Shown here piece by piece: positions 54,875 to 62,936 of a DNA stretch of 64,000 bases (within the stretch, counting starts at the first letter, position 1; every line of letters starts with the position of its first letter). This DNA comes from Erysipelotrichaceae bacterium 66202529 (GTDB taxonomy: Bacteria; Bacillota_I; Bacilli_A; Erysipelotrichales; Erysipelotrichaceae). Below the pieces are notes generated by a model. It made no database searches, was not told the DNA's origin, and worked only from the letters and a program-made list of their open reading frames with translations. The position numbers and the translations under genes were made by a program. The stretch is taken from the NCBI GenBank assembly GCA_017161075.1, contig CP046174.1:744001-808000 (forward strand), written 5' to 3'.

Positions 54875-55295
54875 GATTTTATTGGTATCTGCCATACTGC
54901 TGATTGGCGGATGCTCAACAAAGGAAAGTGAAAAGAAGGAGCCTGTAAGTGACAATACAGAGCGTACGACTCTGAAAATCACCATTAAGGATGAGGTAAA
55001 CAATAAGGAGCTGTTTAGTGGGGATGTTAGTGTTGAAGGAAAAACGGAAACACTAGCTGACTTTCTGGAAAAAGCGAAGGATTTGGATGTCGTCATGGAG
55101 GATGGTCAGTATGGTAAGACTATCATGGGATTGAAGGGTGTCGAAACCAAGGATTTCAATAAAGGACCATGGTGGCTGTATGAATCAGAAAACAACGAAT
55201 CCTGCAAAGCGGCAGGAAGCTGCGATGCCGCAAGCAGTCTGAAAATTAAAGACGGTGATGATTTTACATTCAAATATACTGCATCCTTCAGCTAA
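54858..55295 (+). CDS. DUF4430 (transcobalamin-like) lipoprotein
   Basis: A 145-residue surface lipoprotein. Lipobox LLIGGC19 ends the signal peptide, followed by a charged linker (~20-38) and a DUF4430 domain (~40-145), the fold related to the C-terminal domain of intrinsic factor and transcobalamin. Landmark KGPWWLYESENNES matches the family's WW-x-Y segment. With a B12 riboswitch and an S component in the same operon, it probably captures corrinoids at the cell surface and hands them to the transporter. Its start overlaps the S component by 17 nt. Confidence 0.85.
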   Translation: MGKLCKILLVSAILLIGGCSTKESEKKEPVSDNTERTTLKITIKDEVNNKELFSGDVSVEGKTETLADFLEKAKDLDVVMEDGQYGKTIMGLKGVETKDFNKGPWWLYESENNESCKAAGSCDAASSLKIKDGDDFTFKYTASFS

Positions 55296-55354
55296 CAAAG
55301 CGACTTTTATTACCAGCTGCTGAAGTATACGAAATTTCTACATACAAACAGGAG

Positions 55355-55389
55355 GCTGTGGCTCTATGGGCTGCAGCTTTCTCTTTTTT
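55355..55389 (+). terminator. terminator of the cobalamin operon
   Basis: GCTGTGGCTC (55355-55364) pairs with GGGCTGCAGC (55368-55377), followed by TTTCTCTTTTTT. Confidence 0.75.
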
Positions 55390-55480
55390 CATGTCGGCTC
55401 CTGTCTCTTATGGATAATATTGTAAAAATACACAAATAAAGCAGAAGGTATCAAGATACCTAGCGATGATTTATCTTAAA

Positions 55481-55524
55481 TTAAGTGAAATGTAAGGATG
55501 TTATAAGTTACCCTCTGCTATAAT
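55481..55524 (+). promoter_or_regulatory. response-regulator box and promoter of the VanR/VanS-like operon
   Basis: Three repeats TTAAG (55481), GTAAG (55492) and ATAAG (55503) are spaced exactly 11 bp apart. TATAAT (55519-55524) follows, with no good -35, as expected for an activated OmpR-class promoter. Confidence 0.7.
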
Positions 55525-55563
55525 GTAGCTGATAAATATAAAAAGAATTGAGAGGGAATACAT

Positions 55564-56253
55564 ATGAATATTCTTGTTGTGGATGATGAACAGGAAATTG
55601 CCGGTCTTGTTGAGATTTATCTGAAAAATGAAAACTATGATGTGGACGTATGCTATACAGGTACACAGGCACTGCAAAATATCCAAAAGCATACCTATGA
55701 TCTGGCTATTCTGGATGTGATGCTGCCGGATATGGACGGCTTTACGATTTGTAAAACCATACGGCAGAAGCATACCTGGCCAATTATCATGCTGACGGCA
55801 AAGGAACAGGATATTGACAAAATCACTGGCCTGATGATTGGTGCGGATGACTATATGACCAAGCCCTTTCAGCCGTTGGAGCTTGTGGCAAGAGTCAAGG
55901 CACAGCTGCGAAGATATAAACGTTATAACGTACAGCAAAAAGCACAGGAGCTTAGTTATTTAGGACTTGTTATGAATCGGGACTTGCATATATGCAGGCT
56001 GAATGAAAAGGATGTATCTCTGACACCGATAGAATTTCGCATACTCTGGTATCTGTGTGAACGACAGGGAAAGGTTGTCAGTGCAAAGGAGCTCTATACT
56101 GCTATATGGCAGGAGGAATATCTGACCTCCAGCAACAATACGCTGATGGTGCATATACGTCATATCCGTGAAAAGATGCATGATCGTGGGGAGCATCCGC
56201 GATATATTCAGAATGTGTGGGGTGTTGGTTATAAGCTGGGGGATTCACTGTGA
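55564..56253 (+). CDS. OmpR-family response regulator (VanR-like)
   Basis: 229 residues: a receiver domain with the acidic pair D7-D8, phosphoacceptor D51 (LAILDVMLPDMDG), Thr in IIMLTAKEQ and Lys in MTKPF; then an OmpR-type winged helix (~130-229; LTPIEFRILWYLCE, SSNNTLMVHIRHIREKM, NVWGVGYKL). It is most like the VanR group. GAGAGGG precedes ATG 55564. The kinase gene starts inside its stop codon (GTGA). It probably activates its own promoter and the nearby carboxypeptidase through the TAAG boxes. Confidence 0.93.
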   Translation: MNILVVDDEQEIAGLVEIYLKNENYDVDVCYTGTQALQNIQKHTYDLAILDVMLPDMDGFTICKTIRQKHTWPIIMLTAKEQDIDKITGLMIGADDYMTKPFQPLELVARVKAQLRRYKRYNVQQKAQELSYLGLVMNRDLHICRLNEKDVSLTPIEFRILWYLCERQGKVVSAKELYTAIWQEEYLTSSNNTLMVHIRHIREKMHDRGEHPRYIQNVWGVGYKLGDSL

Positions 56254-57389
56254 AACGGACAGCTTGGATATTGCTTGCGGCTGCGGCTGCCGTTGGTGGT
56301 TTATTTCTGATTGCGGATATGCTAGGGAATGGAATTTTTCTTGAATTTTTATCAGAACAGCTTTTTTATATGCAGGAGTACACAGATACAACCGGAGTCC
56401 TGCATCAGTATCTTTCGCCGGACTGGAGCCGCATCAAGCTTCTGCTTTTTCTGTTGACAATGCTTACCGTCGGCGGCTGCATTATCATTGTACGACTCCA
56501 GGTGAGAAAAGCAGCCTTTCAACATAAGGAGGATATGCAAAAGGCGGTGGAAAAAGCACTGCATCAGTTTCTGGAGGAGCGTGATTTCTACCTTCCGGAA
56601 GGATATGGCGGTATCGAGGCTTTACTGCTGCAGATACGGGCAAAGGAACAGAAACAGCTTGATTTGCTGGAAAAACAAACCCGACAGAAGCATGATCTCA
56701 TTTCCTATCTGGCACATGATATGAAAACACCACTGGCATCCGTCATCGGTTATCTGAATTTATTAAATGATGTAAAGGATATACCACAGCCGCAAAAGGA
56801 AGCCTATCTTAGGATTACACTGGATAAAGCAGACAGGCTGGAGGGATTGATTGATGAGTTTTTTGATATAACGCGATTTAATCTGCATGATATTGTTATA
56901 TCCAGAGGAAAACTACAATTGGATTTTCTACTGGAGCAGCTTAAGGAACAGTTTTATCCTATCCTGAGAGCACAGCATAAGCAGCTGCATCTGGATATTG
57001 CAGAGGGAGCTGTCTGCTATGGCGATGCGGATAAGCTTGCAAGAGCCTTTAATAATATACTGAAAAATGCCATATCCTACAGTTATCCGAATACAGAAAT
57101 TCATGTACAGGTTACCTGTGATGAAACCAATACGGTTTTAAAGTTTCTTAATCAGGGGGATGAAATACCAAAACAGAAGCTGGATATCATTTTTGAGAAG
57201 TTTTATCGTCTGGATCAGGCAAGGTCAACAGCTTCCGGAGGTGCCGGTCTTGGTCTGGCAATCGCCAAGGAGATAATAGAAGCACATGACGGACATATAT
57301 ATGCACAAAGCAATCTGCAGGAAACGGTTTTTATTGTCGAGCTTCCCTTGCATCCGTCTGTAGAGGAGCATACAGCTGTACAATCATGA
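56250..57389 (+). CDS. sensor histidine kinase (VanS-like)
   Basis: A 379-residue membrane kinase starting at GTG 56250. Two transmembrane helices (~5-24 and ~68-88) bracket a short external loop of about 40 residues, so it likely senses something in or near the membrane. H-box LAHDMKTPLASV has H156. N-box NILKNAISYS, G1/F-box IFEKFYRLD and G2 GGAGLGLAIAKEI are intact. Organisation and length match VanS. Partner of the response regulator immediately upstream. Whether glycopeptides are the signal is unknown. Confidence 0.92.
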   Translation: MKRTAWILLAAAAAVGGLFLIADMLGNGIFLEFLSEQLFYMQEYTDTTGVLHQYLSPDWSRIKLLLFLLTMLTVGGCIIIVRLQVRKAAFQHKEDMQKAVEKALHQFLEERDFYLPEGYGGIEALLLQIRAKEQKQLDLLEKQTRQKHDLISYLAHDMKTPLASVIGYLNLLNDVKDIPQPQKEAYLRITLDKADRLEGLIDEFFDITRFNLHDIVISRGKLQLDFLLEQLKEQFYPILRAQHKQLHLDIAEGAVCYGDADKLARAFNNILKNAISYSYPNTEIHVQVTCDETNTVLKFLNQGDEIPKQKLDIIFEKFYRLDQARSTASGGAGLGLAIAKEIIEAHDGHIYAQSNLQETVFIVELPLHPSVEEHTAVQS

Positions 57390-57646
57390 ATGAAACTTCT
57401 TTCCCCGATATAATAACTGAACTGTAGAGAATATATTTTTGCATAATCATAAAGCTGTAGGAGAAATGCCAGCTGCCATATTTTCTGTAATTTATGCTGC
57501 AGATACAAACGCAGCCGATAGATTCTTCAAGGCTCAATAAGCCTTTCAACGTGATTGATAAAAAATTCTGGATGAAGCATACAGGCATATGACTGTATGG
57601 CAATGGCAATCACCGATATCCGTTCTTCCTTCCCTATACAGTATAC

Positions 57647-57670
57647 GAAAACACCTGCGGGTGTTTTTTT
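57647..57670 (+). terminator. terminator after the kinase gene
   Basis: AAAACACC (57647-57654) and GGTGTTTT (57659-57666) with a T run. Confidence 0.8.
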
Positions 57671-57736
57671 GCATGTAGAGGCTCTGCATTGAAAAATAAG
57701 ACTATTGTAATTGCGTTTACCAATGCGCAACTCATA

Positions 57737-57763
57737 TTAAGTGATGCTTAAGAAAGTGTTAAG
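57737..57763 (+). promoter_or_regulatory. response-regulator box before the D,D-carboxypeptidase gene
   Basis: Three exact TTAAG repeats start at 57737, 57748 and 57759, again spaced 11 bp. They match the box before the VanR-like gene, suggesting shared control. The -10 element is not clear. Confidence 0.7.
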
Positions 57764-57824
57764 CCGTCAGTTTTATTTGTCAAAGCACAGTATGGTTCAA
57801 TAGAGCTGTAAAGGAGCTGATGCT

Positions 57825-58742
57825 ATGAAACGATTGAAAAGGCTGCTGCTCGCAGGGCTTTTGGTAACGGCTTTATCCTATGCTGTAATGCCGCTGTTAT
57901 CGGGTGGAGAAAAGGAAAAGCCGATAATACATACGGAAAACCAGCAGCTGCAACTGGAAAAGAAGCTGTACAGCAAAAATTATATTCTGATTAGACAAAG
58001 GGATGGAAAGGTGCTGCTGCATCAGAATGAGGAAGATGAAATAGCTCCGGCTTCATTGACAAAGCTTATGAGTGTGTATACAGCTTTGCAGCATATAGAA
58101 AATTTGCAGGAAACCGTACAGGTACCGGCATCTATATTTCCTAAGCTGGAAAGAGAGCAGGCATCCATGGCCGGTTTTATAGGGAATGAGGAGGTAACCT
58201 ATGAGGATTTGATTTATGGAGCCTTACTGCCAAGTGGGGCCGATGCCTGTATGACATTGGCAATCACTCTTTATGGAAGTGAAGATGCCTTTGTTGCAGA
58301 GATGAATGTACAGGCACAGCGTCTCGGATTGAAGAATACCAGATTTCACAACTGTACAGGACTTGATGAAGAAGGGCATGTCAGCAGTGTCAGCGATATT
58401 GCGACTTTGCTGAAGGCCGCTCTGCAGCTGCCTCAGTTTACGGAAGCCTTCCATGCCCCTTATTACAGTATGGCCCCCAGCAACAAACATTCGGAAGGGA
58501 TGACAATATACTCCACCATGCGCTCGACAATGGATCAGCATGCGTTAAGCGATACCGCAATTCTTGGTGGGAAAACAGGATATACCAAGGCTGCCGGTCT
58601 ATGTCTGGCATCTCAGGCGAAGATAGGAAATGAGACATGGCTGTTTGTCAGTGCTCATGCCGCAGGTTCTGCAGAAACAAAGCCATATCATATACTGGAC
58701 GCGATGAATGTATATGATACGTTACAACAGTCAGCACAGTAA
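57825..58742 (+). CDS. D-alanyl-D-alanine carboxypeptidase (DacA/PBP5 type)
   Basis: A 305-residue exported serine peptidase that trims the terminal D-Ala of peptidoglycan stems. N-terminal signal or anchor (~5-28), then S77-LTK80 (active serine and lysine), S137-G-A139 where SxN is usual, and K250-T-G. It lacks the C-terminal domain of PBP5, so it is closer to sporulation DacF or short DacA forms. AAGGAGC precedes the ATG. Its TTAAG box and position next to a VanRS-like system suggest induction by cell-wall stress, possibly lowering D-Ala-D-Ala glycopeptide targets. Confidence 0.9.
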   Translation: MKRLKRLLLAGLLVTALSYAVMPLLSGGEKEKPIIHTENQQLQLEKKLYSKNYILIRQRDGKVLLHQNEEDEIAPASLTKLMSVYTALQHIENLQETVQVPASIFPKLEREQASMAGFIGNEEVTYEDLIYGALLPSGADACMTLAITLYGSEDAFVAEMNVQAQRLGLKNTRFHNCTGLDEEGHVSSVSDIATLLKAALQLPQFTEAFHAPYYSMAPSNKHSEGMTIYSTMRSTMDQHALSDTAILGGKTGYTKAAGLCLASQAKIGNETWLFVSAHAAGSAETKPYHILDAMNVYDTLQQSAQ

Positions 58743-59010
58743 AAGACCTGGAATTGCAGATAACAATAGTAATTGATCCATAAGGTGATTCGCTGATATG
58801 CGACTGCGTGCTTCCTGGATAAAGCTGTAGTATAGGGCTGTTTAATTAGGATGCTTTGTCTTTCAGTAAAACGTGCTTTCATTACAGAGAAGCAAAAGAA
58901 TCCATCAGCCTGCTTGACATGTGCAAGCACTATCGGAATATCAAACTGATTATATCTCAGAAGCAGAAAACCATATTTGAATTATATAAACTTCATTCAT
59001 TTTGCAATAA
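58743..59010. other. intergenic region before the YtrA-type operon
   Basis: About 270 bases with an open frame running into the regulator but no start signal; not considered coding. Confidence 0.4.
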
Positions 59011-59056
59011 ACAGTATATAACAGTTGACAACAGTTATATACTGTTATATACTGTT
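59011..59056 (+). promoter_or_regulatory. YtrA-type promoter-operator
   Basis: TTGACA (59025-59030), 17-nt spacer and TATACT (59048-59053). ACAGTATATAAC (59011-59022) and GTTATATACTGT (59034-59045) form a perfect 12-bp inverted repeat around the -35. GTTATATACTGTT recurs at 59044-59056, 10 bp later, over the -10. The regulator should block its own operon here. Confidence 0.82.
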
Positions 59057-59077
59057 TATGAACAGAGGAGGTATCTC

Positions 59078-59449
59078 ATGAAAATCATTATAAACAACTC
59101 TTCCATGACCCCGATCTATGAGCAGGTAATGGAACAGATGAAAGCTATGATCCTGAATGAGGAACTGAAGGAAGGCAATATCCTGCCATCTGTTCGCTCT
59201 TTATCAAAAGATCTTAAAATATCCGCCCTTACGGTTAAGAAAGCGTACGATAATCTGGAAGCGGAAGGGTTTGTGATAACAGTTCACGGCAAAGGGACAT
59301 ATGTAGCCGGCATGAACAGGGAGCTGATGATGGAGGAGCATAAAAAGGAAATCGAAGCCGATTTGGACATGGCCATTCAAAAAGGCAGAAGATGCGGGAT
59401 GGAGGACAGCGAATTATCGGAGCTGTTCCATCTGCTACTGGAGGAATGA
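59078..59449 (+). CDS. GntR family regulator, YtrA subfamily
   Basis: A 123-residue short GntR protein: winged helix MTPIYEQVMEQMKAMILNEE, then LPSVRSLSKDLKISALTVKKAYDNLEAEGF and GKGTYVAG, with a short C-terminal dimerisation helix pair. YtrA regulators control adjacent ABC transporter operons, often for cell-wall antibiotics. AGAGGAGG precedes ATG 59078. First gene of a three-gene operon with an ATPase and a permease; sits directly behind a matching palindromic operator. Confidence 0.92.
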   Translation: MKIIINNSSMTPIYEQVMEQMKAMILNEELKEGNILPSVRSLSKDLKISALTVKKAYDNLEAEGFVITVHGKGTYVAGMNRELMMEEHKKEIEADLDMAIQKGRRCGMEDSELSELFHLLLEE

Positions 59450-59451
59450 TT

Positions 59452-60303
59452 ATGTTGAAACTGCAAAATGTTGTAAAGAATTATGGTGCATTTTCCCTGC
59501 ACTGCAGTCTGGAATTAAAACAGGGACAAATCAGTGCATTGATCGGACAGAACGGTGCTGGAAAAAGTACAACCTTCAAAGCCATTCTGGGATTGATTTC
59601 CATAGATGGCGGAGACATTGAAATATTTGGAAAGCCGATACAGGATATAACCCTGCAGGAAAAGGAAAGCATTGGTGTTGTATTATCCGATTCCGGCTTC
59701 AGCGGATATCTGAACATTAAGGATATCTTGCCAGTTATGGACAATATGTATAGACAGTTTGAAAAGGCAGAATTTCTGCGGCAATGCCAGAGATTTGCTC
59801 TGCCGCTGGATAAGCAGCTGCGTGAATTTTCCACAGGAATGAAAGCTAAGCTGAAGGCACTGCTTGCATTATCACATCATGCGAAGCTGTTAATTCTGGA
59901 TGAACCAACAGCGGGTCTGGATGTTGTCGCAAGGGATGAGCTGCTGGATATGCTGCGTGAGTATATGGAACAAAATGAGGATGCCTGTATGCTGGTAAGC
60001 TCTCATATATCCTCCGATCTGGAGGGCCTGTGTGATGATTTGTACATGATTCATCAGGGCTCTATTGTCATGCATGAGGATACCGATGTATTATTGAGTG
60101 ATTATGCTCTACTGAAGATGGATGAAAAACAATATGCAGAGCTAGATAAGCGCTATCTGCTGCGCCGCCGCAGGGAGTCATATGGCTGGGCTGCCTTGAC
60201 GAATCAAAAGCAGTATTATATGGAGAATTATCCACAGCTCACGGTGGAAAAAGGCTCTATTGATGATGTGATTATGATGATGATACGAGGTGAACAGATA
60301 TGA
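59452..60303 (+). CDS. ABC transporter ATP-binding protein (YtrB-like)
   Basis: 283 residues with Walker A GQNGAGKST, Walker B LLILDEPTAGLD and switch SSHISSD. The signature region reads FSTGMKAKLKALLAL, the variant normal in this ABC-2 class. The C-terminal extension (~220-283) is typical of bacitracin/YtrB-type ATPases. I start at ATG 59452, 7 nt after GGAGG; ATG 59446 abuts that site and overlaps the regulator stop. It drives the permease that overlaps its end by 4 nt. Confidence 0.9.
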   Translation: MLKLQNVVKNYGAFSLHCSLELKQGQISALIGQNGAGKSTTFKAILGLISIDGGDIEIFGKPIQDITLQEKESIGVVLSDSGFSGYLNIKDILPVMDNMYRQFEKAEFLRQCQRFALPLDKQLREFSTGMKAKLKALLALSHHAKLLILDEPTAGLDVVARDELLDMLREYMEQNEDACMLVSSHISSDLEGLCDDLYMIHQGSIVMHEDTDVLLSDYALLKMDEKQYAELDKRYLLRRRRESYGWAALTNQKQYYMENYPQLTVEKGSIDDVIMMMIRGEQI

Positions 60304-60956
60304 AAGGGTTACTGATTAAGGATATAAAGCTCATGAAGAATCAAAAGAATTTCTTCTTTATCATGCTGTTTGTGGCTGTTGCTATGTTGTTTGCCGAATT
60401 CGACTCAAGCTTTGTTGTCAGCTACTTCACCATGATTGCGTCCATGTTTGTGCTGAGTACGATCAGCTATGATGAATATGACAACGGCTATGCATTTTTA
60501 TTCACCATGCCCTTCGCAAGAAAAGCCTATGTAAAGGAAAAATATATGTTTTCCATACTGATGGGAGGCTGTGCCTGGGGTATATCTGTTATTCTTTCCG
60601 GTATTTTGACTGCCATAAGAAGCCCGCAGATAGGAATTATGGAATGGCTGCCGGTGGATTTGCTGTTTATTTGTATGATATTTCTGTTTGCATCTGTTAT
60701 GATACCGGTACAACTGAAATTTGGCGGAGAGCGAGGCAGAGTTGCGTTGCTGCTAGCTGTCGGTGTTGCCGTAATCGGTGGTATGGGGATTATCAAGCTT
60801 GTTGAAGTACTGCATCTTGACATAGATACCCTGCTCACATCCATGAGTATGCTGAATATGGTTCAGATTGGTGCAGCCATCGCGATTTTCTCTATCACTT
60901 TTCTAATGATATCCTATCAGATCAGCTGTCGTATTATGAAGAAAAAAGAATTTTAG
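60300..60956 (+). CDS. ABC-2 type permease
   Basis: A 218-residue membrane protein with six helices, opening MKGLLIKDIKLMKNQKNFFF, the standard start of ABC-2 permeases that pair with YtrB-like ATPases; the motif SYDEYDNGYAFLFTMPF is typical. It should form the membrane part of the YtrA-controlled transporter. Cargo unknown. Confidence 0.88.
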   Translation: MKGLLIKDIKLMKNQKNFFFIMLFVAVAMLFAEFDSSFVVSYFTMIASMFVLSTISYDEYDNGYAFLFTMPFARKAYVKEKYMFSILMGGCAWGISVILSGILTAIRSPQIGIMEWLPVDLLFICMIFLFASVMIPVQLKFGGERGRVALLLAVGVAVIGGMGIIKLVEVLHLDIDTLLTSMSMLNMVQIGAAIAIFSITFLMISYQISCRIMKKKEF

Positions 60957-61003
60957 AGGCAGATGCCGGATGAGGGTGTCATCCTACAGAGAATACAAAA
61001 ACA

Positions 61004-61058
61004 AGAGATTTTCAGAAGCTGCTGTTGCTATATCAGCACGCGATGGAAATCTCTTTTT
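61004..61058 (+). terminator. terminator of the YtrA operon
   Basis: AGAGATTT (61004-61011) and AAATCTCT (61047-61054) followed by T. Confidence 0.7.
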
Positions 61059-61086
61059 ATTAGTATCTCAGGAATAGGGGAATGCT

Positions 61087-61227
61087 GTGATTATATCTGA
61101 AATTGATTGTATCACAAAAGGATATAGCAAATATTCATATGCTCAAAAAATGTATTTGAAGGTATCCAAAGGAGCCTATCTGAATGCTTCCAAAGGTAAG
61201 GTTACCCGCAGGCTGCTGAATGAATAA
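61087..61227 (+). other. short open frame, possible gene fragment
   Basis: A GTG-started frame of 46 codons reads VIISEIDCITKGYSKYSYAQ and ends at TAA 61225-61227. The composition looks protein-like, but no ribosome binding site or family was recognised. It may be a gene remnant next to palindromic repeat C. Confidence 0.3.
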
Positions 61228-61263
61228 GTACCTGTAGCTGCCGAAAAGAAAATAACGGAAGGC

Positions 61264-61310
61264 GAAATGAACCTCCTTTTTCTGGCTGTCCAAATTAGGG
61301 GGTTCATTTC
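61264..61310. repeat. palindromic repeat, copy C (inverted)
   Basis: GAAATGAACC (61264-61273) and GGTTCATTTC (61301-61310). Read on the minus strand it aligns closely with copy B, including TTTGGACA in the middle. Confidence 0.75.
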
Positions 61311-61330
61311 AGGTTAAGGAATAGCTTTTT

Positions 61331-62410
61331 TTATTCAACGATTGCCACATAGGTTTCATAAATGGAATTCCATGTATAGCGTCCGACCAGCCCATCTACT
61401 GCAAGCCCAAATTCCCGTTGATAAGCACGCACAGCGCGATCCAATCCTGGCCCAAAACGGCTGTCAATACTTACAGAGGGAATGGATGGATAACGTTGTG
61501 AAATGATGGAAAGGAAATACTGCAGCTGCTGAACCTCGATGCCGACATCTCCCTGCCGAAGTACTCTTCCTGTCCAAAGACCTGTGAAATATCCTTCCAG
61601 TCTTCCCAGACTGCCAAGCTCGGCCAGCTTTCGCACAGCTACATAAATGCGTGAGATATAATACCAGGTGGACTGTCCGACAATGCCGTCTGCAGTCAGA
61701 TTAAACTGACGCTGAAAGGTTCTTACCGCACTTTCCGTCTGTGCTCCAAAGATACCATCCGGCGGATAGATGAGAGGAATATTCGGATAATTGACAGCGA
61801 TAGCATTCAACAGCTCCTGAATGATGAAAACCGGCTCACCACTGCTTCCCACACGCAAGGCATAGCCCGGATAGGAGGGCGTATTATACTGCCAGTTATC
61901 TGTTCCCAGAAACTGCATCTGATCCCCGTAATAATAACGTATGATTCTATAGGAGTCATACCCGCGGTTTGCCAGATCCAGCGTTCCCCATTGCTTTAGA
62001 CCCGGACACTGTGCAATCTTACCATCACAATATTCGGCATAATAAGGCTCCCGGTAAAACGGCTTTTTCAGAAAATCCCCCATGACCTCATCCACAACAG
62101 CCGCAATGTTGTCATAAATATTGCGTCCCCGTACAAATGCCTGATCAAATGCTGTAGAGTTGGTGATATCAAATGAATATCCTCTGCTGCGATACCATTC
62201 TGTATAAATCCGATTTAAGGCAAGGGACATCTGACACCAGATATTGGCACGCAAGGCCTCATACGGCCAGGTTGGATAGATTTCACTGGAAGCGACATTT
62301 TTAATATAATCCACAAAGCCGACAGTTACATTTTCCGCACTTGCTGTCGGTCTTCCCAAATGAACCGTGATGGTTACAGGAAGTATGATTTCTTCTAGCA
62401 TGCGCGGCAA
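61331..62410 (-). CDS. SleC/SpoIID-like spore cortex protein with two peptidoglycan-binding domains
   Basis: A 359-residue protein. Residues ~25-180 carry a SpoIID/LytB-type motif (DYIKNVASSEIYPTWPYEAL, with the likely catalytic Glu in SSEIY) as found in the lytic domain of clostridial SleC. Two PG_binding_1 domains follow (~185-255 and ~285-355), each ending DGxxGxxTW. No signal peptide, as expected for a protein made in the mother cell. Probably a cortex-lytic or coat-cortex protein used in germination. Its start overlaps the upstream small gene by 16 nt. Confidence 0.85.
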   Translation of the reverse strand: MPRMLEEIILPVTITVHLGRPTASAENVTVGFVDYIKNVASSEIYPTWPYEALRANIWCQMSLALNRIYTEWYRSRGYSFDITNSTAFDQAFVRGRNIYDNIAAVVDEVMGDFLKKPFYREPYYAEYCDGKIAQCPGLKQWGTLDLANRGYDSYRIIRYYYGDQMQFLGTDNWQYNTPSYPGYALRVGSSGEPVFIIQELLNAIAVNYPNIPLIYPPDGIFGAQTESAVRTFQRQFNLTADGIVGQSTWYYISRIYVAVRKLAELGSLGRLEGYFTGLWTGRVLRQGDVGIEVQQLQYFLSIISQRYPSIPSVSIDSRFGPGLDRAVRAYQREFGLAVDGLVGRYTWNSIYETYVAIVE

Positions 62411-62775
62411 CCTCCTCCCTCATGAAGCTGATGCTCTCCAATATCTAGTATATTACTTACGCTTTGCTCATCGGCATTCTGCATGACAATCGTTAGTGTT
62501 GAATCTGTTTCTGCGAATATCTGTACACCATTTCGTACTTCTGTCACATACCCCTCCTTGGCAACATGAATATCATACTGCCCATAGGGACGTGTCAGTG
62601 AATGGATATCAGTTGAATGTGCACTGTCCGGAGCATCCAGAGCGATACGCTCGCTTCTGCCATTTTCATCTGTCATACAATCCATGATAAATACAGAACC
62701 ACGTTCGTCCCGGTGAAAGACACTAACGCGTGCATTTGAGATTGGCTGTGCAGTTTCCTCCATGGCTTGTACCAT
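62395..62775 (-). CDS. carboxypeptidase-regulatory-like β-sandwich protein (spore-associated)
   Basis: A small protein with a CarboxypepD_reg-like β-sandwich (ISNARVSVFHRDERG, then GQYDIHVAKEGYVTEVRNGV) and a Cys/Gly-rich tail EGGGCRAC. The listed start is ATG 62775, preceded by AAAAGGA. A much stronger AAAGGAGGTGAT lies upstream, positioned for initiation at an in-frame ATC (62791-62793), which would add TKGYV and complete the family's usual N-terminus. Operon partner of the SleC-like gene, which it overlaps. It probably helps assemble or hold that enzyme in the spore. Confidence 0.75.
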   Translation of the reverse strand: MVQAMEETAQPISNARVSVFHRDERGSVFIMDCMTDENGRSERIALDAPDSAHSTDIHSLTRPYGQYDIHVAKEGYVTEVRNGVQIFAETDSTLTIVMQNADEQSVSNILDIGEHQLHEGGGCRAC

Positions 62776-62936
62776 GACATATCCTTTTGTGATAGTATCA
62801 CCTCCTTTACAGCGTATGCCGCAAATGTCCGGGGTATCGGGTCAATTGCCCTTCTGCTTAGCATTGCAGAACAAAAAGTTCACGGCAAAGATTATTTTTA
62901 AGATTAACATTACATATACTTGAAAAGGTGAAGATA

